Shown here one piece after another: positions 1 through 5,849 of a stretch of DNA of 7,421 nucleotides. The notes beneath the pieces were generated by a model that did no database searches, was not told the DNA's origin, and worked only from the letters and a program-made list of their open reading frames with translations. Position 1 is the first letter of the stretch; each line of letters opens with the position of its first letter. Source of the stretch: Candidatus Uhrbacteria bacterium CG_4_9_14_3_um_filter_36_7 (GTDB lineage Bacteria > Patescibacteriota > Patescibacteriia > UBA9934 > GWF2-40-263); the NCBI GenBank assembly GCA_002791255.1, contig PFWS01000043.1, forward strand, positions 1,794 to 9,214. The letters run 5' to 3'. The position numbers and the translations under genes were made by a program.

Positions 1-2079
1 GGTTTTTTCTTCACGAAATGATTTTGGTGTGTAATCTGTTGCTAGTTTTTGGGTTGATCGATCAATAATAACAGTTGTGCTTGGAAGTGTTCCATCAATA
101 ATAGGGATGCCTGTATATGGAATTTGTGGTTCGGGAAATAATTTTTTTTCTGTATTTTCAAGCGCGCGTTTCATAAACGCATTCCAAATAGGAGCTGCCA
201 TTGTTGATCCACCAGCATTTGCGTTTAATCGACGGTTATCTGTATTTCCTCCCCACACACCAGCTACAAGAGAAGGAGTGTAGCCCATAAGCCATCCATC
301 ATGAGCGCGATTAGAAGTATCATTGCTTGTTCCTGACTTTGCGGCAACTGGTCTATCTTCAAGAGATAAATTATTTTTTATCCCAAAGATGTATGCTCTG
401 GACGCATTATCAGAAAGCACATTAGATATCATGTGGGCAACATTGGTTGGAAAAATTTCAAGTCCTTTTTTTTCCTTCCATTCATGTAAAACAACCTTAT
501 TTGAATCTTCAATTCGTAAAATAGCCACAGGTTCTTGATAAACTCCATCATTGGCAAATGTTGCATAGGCAGCTGTGTGTTCAAGTAGAGTTACCTCTCC
601 ACTTCCAAGAGAAAGAGATAAACCAAATCGTGATCGATCAGAAAGTGTTTGATAATGAAGGGCATCTGTTAAATCTAATAATTCATTAGTTCCAACCAAA
701 TATCCCATTTCAACGGCTGGAATATTAAGAGAACCCTGTAGAGCCTTTCGAATTGTTACTGGACCATATTCTTTTCCATTAAAATTACTTGGAGTATAAG
801 GTCCTGTTTGTGTAGGAAAATCTGTTTTAACATCCCAAAGAATCGTGTTTGGGGTATAACCTTTTACAAATCCTTGTGCATAGACAAGTGGTTTAAAGCT
901 TGAGCCAGGTTGTCTTGGTCGAAGAGCTACGTTTACCTGTCCATCAATACTTGAATCAAAATAGTCTTTGGATCCCACCATTGAAAGAATTTGTCCTGTT
1001 TTTGGATCCATAGCAACCAAAGCAGCATTATCAAACCCATAAACAAGACCAAGATTTTCAACTCCTTTTTTTATTTCTTCTTCTGCTATTTGTTGTTTTT
1101 CAAAATCAAGACTCGTAATCACACGCAACCCACCTTCTTCTACTTGTCTTTGTCCAAACCCGTACTGTTCTTCTAAAAGCTGTTTTACATAAAAAACAAA
1201 ATGAGGAGCATGGATACTATCAATCCGAGCAATAAGAGAGATAGGTTCTTCTTCTGCAAGTTTTGCTTCATTTGAAGAAATAAATCCAAGTTCAACCATG
1301 CGGTTTAAAATCCAATTACGACGCGCCAGGAGAAGTTCGTGATCGTTTAACAGTGTGGTTGGGCGTTGTGGTAAAGCAGCAAGTATTGCTGCTTCAGAAA
1401 GAGTTAGTTGATTTACTGATTTACCAAAATAGTTTTCAGAAGCAGCTTGAATACCATAATTCGTTGATCCATAGGGAATTTCATTAAAATAAATTTGAAG
1501 AATTTCATCTTTCGTATATCGTCGCTCAATTTCAATAGAAAGAATAAGCTCTTTTATTTTACGAGAATATTCTTTTTCATTTGAGAGAATGGCATTTTTT
1601 ACTAATTGTTGGGTAAGAGTCGATCCTCCAACGCGTTGCCCACGCAAGTTTAAAAAAACTGAACGTAGAATTCCTTTAATACTAAAGCCACTATGTGAAC
1701 AGAATGATTTATCTTCGGCAGCAATAGTGGCTTGGATAGCAAATAATGGAATACCATTTGGGTCAGTAGTTGTTTCATTTATAGGATCACAAAAAGATTG
1801 TCCTAAACGTGCAAGGGTTCGATTTTCATCTCCATGAATTTCATAAAGAAGATGCTGACCAGTTCGATCGAAAATTTTTGTACTTTGACGAACCGACCGG
1901 GAAGAAAGACTGTGTGGGTCTGGAAGCCCTTGAGCATAGTAAAAAAATAAGGCAAGAACCCCAAGGGATGCAGATAAACAGAGAATAACTACCAAAAGAA
2001 GAATAATTTTAAAGTGTTCTTTTGAAATTATTTTTTTTCGTTGTTGTTTCCAGTGTTTTGCGTGTTGATACATGGTCAT
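1..2079 (-). CDS. Class A penicillin-binding protein, PBP1A type (bifunctional transglycosylase/transpeptidase), 3' end outside window
   Basis: The product polymerises glycan strands from lipid II and cross-links the peptides on the outer face of the cytoplasmic membrane. The frame is open from the ATG at 2079 to base 1 (693 residues, no stop), so the C-terminus is missing. A basic cytoplasmic head precedes a membrane anchor at about residues 24-48. The GT51 glycosyltransferase domain (about 70-250) carries catalytic Glu122 in AAEDKSF, GGSTLTQQ at 151-158 and the RRYTKDEILQIYFNE block. The transpeptidase domain (about 340-625) has Ser393-x-x-Lys396 in PGSSFKP, Ser450-Leu-Asn452, and Lys581-Ser-Gly-Thr where KTGT is more usual. 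Both active sites look intact. An ATG at 2073 (residue 3) is an equally possible start, and neither has a visible Shine-Dalgarno site. It is transcribed divergently from the 3D-domain gene. The family call is secure; the 1A subclass is inferred from motif style. Confidence 0.95.
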   Translation of the reverse strand, partial: MTMYQHAKHWKQQRKKIISKEHFKIILLLVVILCLSASLGVLALFFYYAQGLPDPHSLSSRSVRQSTKIFDRTGQHLLYEIHGDENRTLARLGQSFCDPINETTTDPNGIPLFAIQATIAAEDKSFCSHSGFSIKGILRSVFLNLRGQRVGGSTLTQQLVKNAILSNEKEYSRKIKELILSIEIERRYTKDEILQIYFNEIPYGSTNYGIQAASENYFGKSVNQLTLSEAAILAALPQRPTTLLNDHELLLARRNWILNRMVELGFISSNEAKLAEEEPISLIARIDSIHAPHFVFYVKQLLEEQYGFGQRQVEEGGLRVITSLDFEKQQIAEEEIKKGVENLGLVYGFDNAALVAMDPKTGQILSMVGSKDYFDSSIDGQVNVALRPRQPGSSFKPLVYAQGFVKGYTPNTILWDVKTDFPTQTGPYTPSNFNGKEYGPVTIRKALQGSLNIPAVEMGYLVGTNELLDLTDALHYQTLSDRSRFGLSLSLGSGEVTLLEHTAAYATFANDGVYQEPVAILRIEDSNKVVLHEWKEKKGLEIFPTNVAHMISNVLSDNASRAYIFGIKNNLSLEDRPVAAKSGTSNDTSNRAHDGWLMGYTPSLVAGVWGGNTDNRRLNANAGGSTMAAPIWNAFMKRALENTEKKLFPEPQIPYTGIPIIDGTLPSTTVIIDRSTQKLATDYTPKSFREEKT

Positions 2080-2100
2080 AATTTAACATGTTTGACTTGA

Positions 2101-2129
2101 TTGACATTTTTTTTGATTTGTGATAAGAT
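2101..2129 (+). promoter_or_regulatory. Sigma70-type promoter for the 3D-domain protein
   Basis: A perfect -35 (TTGACA, 2101-2106) is followed after 17 bases by TAAGAT (2124-2129). A TG dinucleotide at 2121-2122 adds an extended -10. The expected start site is near 2136. This rules out the longer in-frame reading that begins at the TTG inside the -35 box, and it places a small hairpin almost at the 5' end of the message. Confidence 0.7.
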
Positions 2130-2130
2130 C

Positions 2131-2139
2131 ATTATAACA
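2131..2139 (-). promoter_or_regulatory. Extended -10 promoter for the PBP gene
   Basis: On the minus strand the sequence reads TGTTATAAT, a perfect -10 hexamer (2136-2131) with an upstream TG. No good -35 hexamer lies at the right distance, which fits extended -10 promoters. Transcription would begin near 2124, giving a leader of about 45 bases before the ATG at 2079. It directly abuts the -10 of the rightward promoter, so the two probably cannot be occupied by polymerase at the same time. Confidence 0.55.
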
Positions 2140-2164
2140 AACTCCCAAGAAAGAGGAGTTTTTT
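2139..2164 (+). promoter_or_regulatory. Leader hairpin holding the Shine-Dalgarno sequence, followed by a T-run
   Basis: AAACTCC (2139-2145) can pair with GGAGTTT (2155-2161) across a 9-base loop, and a T-run covers 2159-2164. The 3' arm contains part of the only Shine-Dalgarno-like sequence (AGGAG, 2154-2158) before the 3D-domain gene. The hairpin could therefore mask ribosome binding, or act as a weak attenuator because it is followed by T residues. The pairing is seen in the sequence; its function is inferred. Confidence 0.4.
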
Positions 2165-2175
2165 GTTTGCTTTTT

Positions 2176-2709
2176 ATGAACCCATTTCAACGTTTTCAAA
2201 AAACATATCTTAAAAAAGACTATCTTTTTGAAGGAATATTTTTTCTTTTAGTGAGTTTATTTGGAATTCATATGGTTTTTTTACCGTCTTTAGCTGCTTC
2301 TGAAATAATACGAGCAGAAGATATTAGTGATAAAAAAACTCTTGATTTAATGATTGCTTCTATGCAGAATGAAACAAGATCATTTGGATTACTACCTCTA
2401 GCAAAGACAAAAGAAGCAAAAAGATCTGTAGAAGTTATAATAACAGCTTATTCAAGTACGGTTGATCAAACAGATGATACTCCATTTATTACAGCTTCAA
2501 ATACTACAGTTCGTCATGGAATCATTGCTACAAATTTTCTACCCTTTGGAACAAAAGTCAAATTTCCTGAATTATACGGAGATGAACTATTTATTGTAGA
2601 AGACCGTATGAATAAGCGTTATACCCATCGGGTTGATATTTGGATGCAAGAACGATCAGATGCGATCAATTTTGGTATTCGGAAAACAAAAATGGAAATT
2701 TTTCGATAA
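2176..2709 (+). CDS. 3D-domain (RlpA/MltA-like double-psi beta-barrel) exported protein
   Basis: This is a 177-residue protein. A basic head (QRFQKTYLKKD) leads into a hydrophobic segment at about residues 16-39 ending in SLAAS, which suggests a signal peptide or membrane anchor. A variable linker follows. The C-terminal 3D domain (about 85-165) starts at ITAYSST and carries the acidic set Asp100/Asp101 (QTDDTP), Asp143 (VEDRMN) and Asp154 (RVDIW), with the ATNFLPFGTKVKFP strand between. Such domains occur in lytic transglycosylases and related wall-binding proteins, so a role in peptidoglycan turnover is likely; the substrate is unknown. The divergent PBP gene supports an envelope role. Start choice is uncertain. 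ATG 2176 lies 17 bases from the AGGAG motif, whereas an in-frame TTG at 2167 lies at a normal 8 bases and would add three residues. Confidence 0.85.
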   Translation: MNPFQRFQKTYLKKDYLFEGIFFLLVSLFGIHMVFLPSLAASEIIRAEDISDKKTLDLMIASMQNETRSFGLLPLAKTKEAKRSVEVIITAYSSTVDQTDDTPFITASNTTVRHGIIATNFLPFGTKVKFPELYGDELFIVEDRMNKRYTHRVDIWMQERSDAINFGIRKTKMEIFR

Positions 2710-2720
2710 TCAAGCAAAAG

Positions 2721-2742
2721 AAGAGCCAAGAGGCTCTTTTTT
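2721..2742 (+). terminator. Intrinsic terminator after the 3D-domain gene
   Basis: AAGAGCC (2721-2727) and GGCTCTT (2732-2738) form a perfect 7-bp stem with a 4-base loop (AAGA), running into six T residues (2737-2742). It lies 12 bases after the stop codon and separates the envelope gene from the tRNA-Cys/Fe-S unit. Confidence 0.85.
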
Positions 2743-2763
2743 AGTTGATCCGTTTTGAAAAAT

Positions 2764-2792
2764 TTGTTAAAGTCGTTTGTGTTTTATAAATA
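2764..2792 (+). promoter_or_regulatory. Probable promoter of the tRNA-Cys/Fe-S unit
   Basis: TTGTTA (2764-2769) is followed by overlapping -10 candidates: TATAAA at 2785-2790 (spacer 15) and TAAATA at 2787-2792 (spacer 17). It is the best promoter-like sequence between the upstream terminator and the tRNA. The expected start near 2797-2799 gives a tRNA 5' leader of about 20 bases. Confidence 0.5.
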
Positions 2793-2794
2793 GA

Positions 2795-2810
2795 AAGAAC
2801 TCAAGTTCTT
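2795..2810. promoter_or_regulatory. Operator-like inverted repeat just upstream of tRNA-Cys
   Basis: AAGAACT (2795-2801) and AGTTCTT (2804-2810) are perfect 7-base inverted arms separated by CA. The flanks TAG (2791-2793) and CTA (2811-2813) extend the symmetry if one A is skipped. The dyad covers the predicted start site and ends 8 bases before the tRNA. It could be a repressor site or, in RNA, a short hairpin on the tRNA precursor. Confidence 0.4.
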
Positions 2811-2818
2811 CTATACAT

Positions 2819-2896
2819 GGCCACGTGGTGAAGCTGGTTTAACACAGCGGTCTGCAAAACCGCGATTCGCCGGTTCAAATCCGGCCGTGGCCTCCA
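2819..2896 (+). tRNA. tRNA-Cys (anticodon GCA)
   Basis: A complete cloverleaf is readable. The acceptor stem is GGCCACG (2819-2825) with CGTGGCC (2886-2892). The D arm is closed by GTG/CAC. The anticodon stem GCGGT/ACCGC encloses the loop CTGCAAA, which gives anticodon GCA, and the T stem GCCGG/CCGGC encloses TTCAAAT. The discriminator base is T, as expected for tRNA-Cys, and CCA is encoded at 2894-2896. No terminator follows. The Shine-Dalgarno sequence of the desulfurase gene begins 3 bases after the CCA, so the tRNA and mRNA very likely come from one transcript separated by 3' processing. Confidence 0.96.
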
Positions 2897-2911
2897 GCAG
2901 GAAAGAATATT

Positions 2912-4123
2912 ATGAACCACATTTATCTCGACCATGCTGCTGCAACACCACTTAATCCTCAGGTCTTTGAAGCCATGAGGTATTTTTTTGATGGAAAAGA
3001 GTTCTATGGAAACCCTTCTAGTTTTCACACACCTGGAAAAGAGGCAAAAGATGTTATTGAAAAAAGTAGAAAAAATATTGCTGAAATTTTAAATTGTCGT
3101 CCAGACGAAATAATATTTACAAGTGGAGGAACCGAATCTGATAATCTTGCTATTTTAGGTGTTGCCAGGGCCTTAAAAGACAAAGGAAACCACCTGATAA
3201 CAAGTACTATTGAACACCACGCTGTGCTTGAGCCAATGATTTTTCTTGAAAAAAAAGAAGGTTATAAACTCACTCGAATTTCTGTTACAGAAGATGGAAT
3301 AATTGATCCAGAAGAAGTATTAAAAGCGATTGAACCGGATACTATTTTTGTTTCCATTATGATGGCTAATAATGAAATTGGAACAATTCAGCCAATTGCA
3401 GAAATTGGAAATTTAATTCAAAAATATCGATTAGAAAATCACTCTGAGTTTCCTTTATTTCATACAGACGCTTGTCAGGCAAGTGGATTTTTAGATTTAG
3501 ATATTTCAAAGCTTCATGTGGATCTCTTAACGTTTAATGGTTCAAAAATTTATGGACCAAAAGGGATTGGGGTTTTGTACATAAAACGTGGTATTAAATT
3601 ACAACCACTTTTATTTGGTGGTGGTCAGGAAAAAGGAATTCGCGCGGGAACAGAATTTGTTGCTGGAATTGTTGGGCTTGCTAAAGCTCTTGAACTTGTA
3701 CAAAAAGAAAAAGTAAAAGAAAACGAACGTTTAATAATACTTCGCGACTATTTTATAACTGAAATTCTTAAGCGTATTCCAAAAACTCGCCTTAATGGAG
3801 ATAAAACAAAACGTTTGCCCAATAATGTTCATATTTCATTTTTAGACATTGAAGGCGAAGCACTTTTGCTTTATTTAGATGCAGAGGGTATTTATGTTTC
3901 AACTGGATCAGCTTGCACAAGCACATCGCTTGAGCCAAGTCATGTAATCTTAGCGCTTGGTCTTCCAAGAGAAGTTGCTCACGGAAGCTTGCGTTTTTCA
4001 CTTGGGAAGGGTACGACAAAAGAAGACATAGATACTGTTTTAGAAGTTTTACCGGGCGTTGTTAAAAAACTTCGTTCTATTAGTCCAGTAAGAGTAGAGG
4101 AAAAGTATTGGAATAGGGGGTAG
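2912..4123 (+). CDS. iscS: Cysteine desulfurase, IscS/NifS class (PLP-dependent)
   Basis: The enzyme converts L-cysteine to L-alanine and passes the sulfur as a persulfide to the Fe-S scaffold and possibly to tRNA-thiolation enzymes. The 403-residue product has the usual length. It begins with YLDHAAATP and carries TSGGTESDN for cofactor phosphate binding, His102 (EHHAV, matching the IscS catalytic His), ANNEIG, HTDACQ and RAGTE. The PLP lysine is Lys212 in NGSKIYGPKG, where IscS usually has SAHK. The mobile-loop nucleophile is Cys335 in GSACTSTSLEPS, the long-loop group I signature. The ATG at 2912 has a good site (AGGAAAG, 2899-2905). It follows tRNA-Cys by 15 bases and precedes the scaffold gene, so Fe-S assembly is its clear role. 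IscS versus NifS naming is a matter of convention. Confidence 0.95.
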   Translation: MNHIYLDHAAATPLNPQVFEAMRYFFDGKEFYGNPSSFHTPGKEAKDVIEKSRKNIAEILNCRPDEIIFTSGGTESDNLAILGVARALKDKGNHLITSTIEHHAVLEPMIFLEKKEGYKLTRISVTEDGIIDPEEVLKAIEPDTIFVSIMMANNEIGTIQPIAEIGNLIQKYRLENHSEFPLFHTDACQASGFLDLDISKLHVDLLTFNGSKIYGPKGIGVLYIKRGIKLQPLLFGGGQEKGIRAGTEFVAGIVGLAKALELVQKEKVKENERLIILRDYFITEILKRIPKTRLNGDKTKRLPNNVHISFLDIEGEALLLYLDAEGIYVSTGSACTSTSLEPSHVILALGLPREVAHGSLRFSLGKGTTKEDIDTVLEVLPGVVKKLRSISPVRVEEKYWNRG

Positions 4124-4170
4124 GGAACGGTTTTAAACCGTTCCGTACAACACAATCGTTCCCTGTGTTA
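4124..4170 (+). repeat. Two palindromes in the iscS-iscU gap
   Basis: GGAACGGTTT (4124-4133) and AAACCGTTCC (4135-4144) are perfect 10-base inverted arms around a single T, starting right after the iscS stop. AACACA (4148-4153) and TGTGTT (4164-4169) form a second hairpin, whose loop contains CGTTCCC (4157-4163). That loop is complementary to GGGAACG at 4123-4129, so alternative pairings are possible. No T-run follows, so a simple terminator is unlikely. An RNA-stability or processing element, or a protein-binding dyad, would fit. Confidence 0.5.
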
Positions 4171-4171
4171 T

Positions 4172-4867
4172 ATGTCCCCGATATTAATTGTTAATATGAA
4201 TCATACATCACCACCTATCCAACCCACTCCAGACGTTACAAACCAAGACAAAACAAAATCTTGGTTTTATTCAGATATTGTTAAAGATCATTTTTTTGAA
4301 CCTCGTAACTTTTTAAAAAAAGATCCAGAGCCTGGACAATTTAATGGAATAGGAACATATGGATCTCCAGCTTGTGGAGATGAAATGAGGGTGTGGATTA
4401 AGGTTGATCCAAAGACTGAAAAGATAATAGATTTTAAATGGCGTACTTTTGGCTGTGGAAGTGCTATTGCTGCCACTTCTATGATTTCTGTTATTGCCAC
4501 AGAAAATGGAGGAAAGACTCTTGAGGAGGCTAGAAAGATTCGTCCACAAGAAGTGATTGATCGTTTGGGGGGCTTACCAGCCAGAAAATTTCATTGTTCA
4601 GTTCTTTGTGATAAAGCCTTACGAAATGCAATTAATGACTATTATCGAAGAGTTGGTTTTTTTGATAAAATAGTATCAGAAGGAAATCGAATGATTGATA
4701 AAATTATGAAAGTGACAGATGAAGATATTGAAAAAGCTGTTCGTGAAGGAGCAAAAACACTTGAGGAAGTTCAAGAAAAAACAAAAGTCGGTGTAAACAA
4801 TTCATCAGTTTTGCCAGCAGTAGAAGAGTTGATTAGATTTTATAAAGAAAAGTATTTTAATTCTTAG
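4172..4867 (+). CDS. iscU: IscU/NifU-like Fe-S scaffold with a cysteine-less C-terminal BFD-like tail
   Basis: The product builds Fe-S clusters from IscS-derived sulfur and hands them to client proteins. In 231 residues it has a roughly 30-residue polar N-terminal extension, then the IscU fold (about 33-160). All expected ligands are present: Cys68 and Asp70 (SPACGDEM), Cys95 (TFGCGSA), His141-Cys142 (KFHCSVLC), plus an extra Cys146. Residues about 176-225 (VTDEDIEKAVREGAKTLEEVQEKTKVG) resemble the BFD-like [2Fe-2S] domain of NifU, but all four ligand cysteines are absent. Stretches such as VNNSSVL stand where a Cys pair should be. The start may be ATG 4172 or ATG 4196 (residue 9); neither has a Shine-Dalgarno site. 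It lies 48 bases after iscS and 9 before the ferredoxin gene. Scaffold identity is secure; the tail assignment is by motif resemblance. Confidence 0.92.
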   Translation: MSPILIVNMNHTSPPIQPTPDVTNQDKTKSWFYSDIVKDHFFEPRNFLKKDPEPGQFNGIGTYGSPACGDEMRVWIKVDPKTEKIIDFKWRTFGCGSAIAATSMISVIATENGGKTLEEARKIRPQEVIDRLGGLPARKFHCSVLCDKALRNAINDYYRRVGFFDKIVSEGNRMIDKIMKVTDEDIEKAVREGAKTLEEVQEKTKVGVNNSSVLPAVEELIRFYKEKYFNS

Positions 4868-4876
4868 TTATTTCTT

Positions 4877-5146
4877 ATGTCCATCATCAAAATTAAAGTT
4901 GATCCAGATCTTTGTATTGGAGCTGCTTCTTGTGTAACTGTTGCTCCAGAAACATTTGAATTAAATGAAGAAAATAAAGCTTGGGTATTAGACCATGGAA
5001 AAAATCCTGATGGATCTGTTTACGAACGGACAATAGAAGTTACAGAAGAAGAAAAAGAAAATATTATTTTAGCAGCGCAGTCTTGTCCAACTCTTGCGGT
5101 TTTTATCTACGACGAAAATGGAAAACAATTGTTTCCAGAGCAGTAA
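4877..5146 (+). CDS. Single-cluster ferredoxin with a [3Fe-4S]-type ligand set
   Basis: This is a small acidic cytoplasmic electron carrier of 89 residues. The N-terminal motif is Cys13-IGAAS-Cys19, and the remaining ligand is Cys70-Pro71 (AAQSCPTLAVF). One-cluster bacterial [4Fe-4S] ferredoxins have CxxCxxC at this site. Here the middle cysteine is Ala16, the pattern seen in [3Fe-4S] ferredoxins, so a three-iron cluster is the best prediction. It is the third protein gene of the iscS-iscU unit, 9 bases after iscU and without a Shine-Dalgarno site. It may therefore provide reducing power for cluster assembly, the role of the [2Fe-2S] Fdx in classical ISC systems; that role is inferred from position. 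The stop lies 2 bases from the stop of the convergent abiEii gene. Confidence 0.88.
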   Translation: MSIIKIKVDPDLCIGAASCVTVAPETFELNEENKAWVLDHGKNPDGSVYERTIEVTEEEKENIILAAQSCPTLAVFIYDENGKQLFPEQ

Positions 5147-5148
5147 AA

Positions 5149-5844
5149 TTATTTCTCGCTTTCTAACCGAGCTTTTAATAAAAAAATAGTTTCTGATTTT
5201 AGCTTGGCACATGTCCAATCTTTTTGTGGCTGTGTTAATGATTCTCCTAAACCAATGAGCAAATTACTGTTTTCAAATTTTTCCATTTGATTAATACATT
5301 TTTGCAATATCTCTTTAAATGAAATACAGGATCGTTTTTCTATAATTTCTTTATTGATTGGCCAATTATTTTTCAAAAAATACCAAACATCATAAATATC
5401 ACGACTGGTTTTATTCATTCTTTCAAGCATTGCCATGAGTTTGTTGGCAAACATATCTTCCTGCACCATCACGAGCATAGAAATTCCAAGAAACGTCTTT
5501 ACTTCAAATTTTGATCCAAAATTTTGTCTATTTACTTCAATTTTAATGTTTTGCGATTTAGTATCGTAGGAAATAACATTCAATAAATTAAATTTTTTGA
5601 TTTTGGAATCAATCACCTTGCCATAACTTTTAGCAATTTCTTGGATTTTTTCAAAAATTATTTGCTCCTTGCTCTCTTCTAGTAAATCAAAATCTAAATC
5701 AAAAGAATCCCTATTTAAACCATAGAATAAATGAGCGGCTGTGCCACCTTTAAAACCTAAATATGGGGCTATAAAAGCATTAGAAAAAATATCTTTTAAA
5801 ATTTGTAATAATATATTTTTGTGTTTGGGATAATCAACAGTCAT
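5149..5844 (-). CDS. abiEii: AbiEii/AbiGii-family nucleotidyltransferase toxin
   Basis: This is the toxin half of an AbiE (type IV toxin-antitoxin, abortive infection) pair. Related proteins are DNA polymerase beta-like nucleotidyltransferases, some of which modify tRNA 3' ends. In 231 residues the nucleotidyltransferase signature is clear: LGFKGGTAAHLFYGLNR (29-45) is followed by Asp49-x-Asp51-x-Asp53 in SFDLDFDL. The later family block has Lys135 (FANKLMAMLERM) and Arg148-Asp149-Ile-Tyr-Asp152. Both catalytic motif groups are present, so the gene appears intact, though it is shorter than the roughly 300-residue canonical AbiEii. The ATG at 5844 is 5 bases after the abiEi stop and has no Shine-Dalgarno site, so it depends on the upstream gene's transcript and perhaps on translational coupling. 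The exact target cannot be told from sequence. Confidence 0.9.
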   Translation of the reverse strand: MTVDYPKHKNILLQILKDIFSNAFIAPYLGFKGGTAAHLFYGLNRDSFDLDFDLLEESKEQIIFEKIQEIAKSYGKVIDSKIKKFNLLNVISYDTKSQNIKIEVNRQNFGSKFEVKTFLGISMLVMVQEDMFANKLMAMLERMNKTSRDIYDVWYFLKNNWPINKEIIEKRSCISFKEILQKCINQMEKFENSNLLIGLGESLTQPQKDWTCAKLKSETIFLLKARLESEK

Positions 5845-5849
5845 AAATT

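Noticed and set aside
77..1837. Several plus-strand frames of about 60-80 residues
   Set aside because: All lie antisense within the intact PBP gene and show no protein features of their own.
2101..2175. N-terminal extension of the 3D-domain protein from the TTG at 2101
   Set aside because: The TTG is the -35 box of the gene's own promoter and the predicted transcript starts near 2136, so the extension would not be transcribed. The peptide also lacks a signal-peptide character before MNPFQ.
2801..3028. Minus-strand open frame across tRNA-Cys and the start of iscS
   Set aside because: It overlaps a well-formed tRNA and an unmistakable cysteine desulfurase in the opposite sense, so it is a shadow frame.
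4694..4864. Frameshift or misassembly as the cause of the cysteine-less IscU tail
   Set aside because: The frame is continuous, keeps the BFD-like helical pattern to the end and stops 9 bases before the next gene, so substitution rather than frameshift explains the missing cysteines.
5155..5176. Possible terminator after the ferredoxin gene (CTCG, 9-base loop, CGAG, then CTTTT)
   Set aside because: A 4-bp stem with a large loop inside the abiEii coding end is too weak to call.
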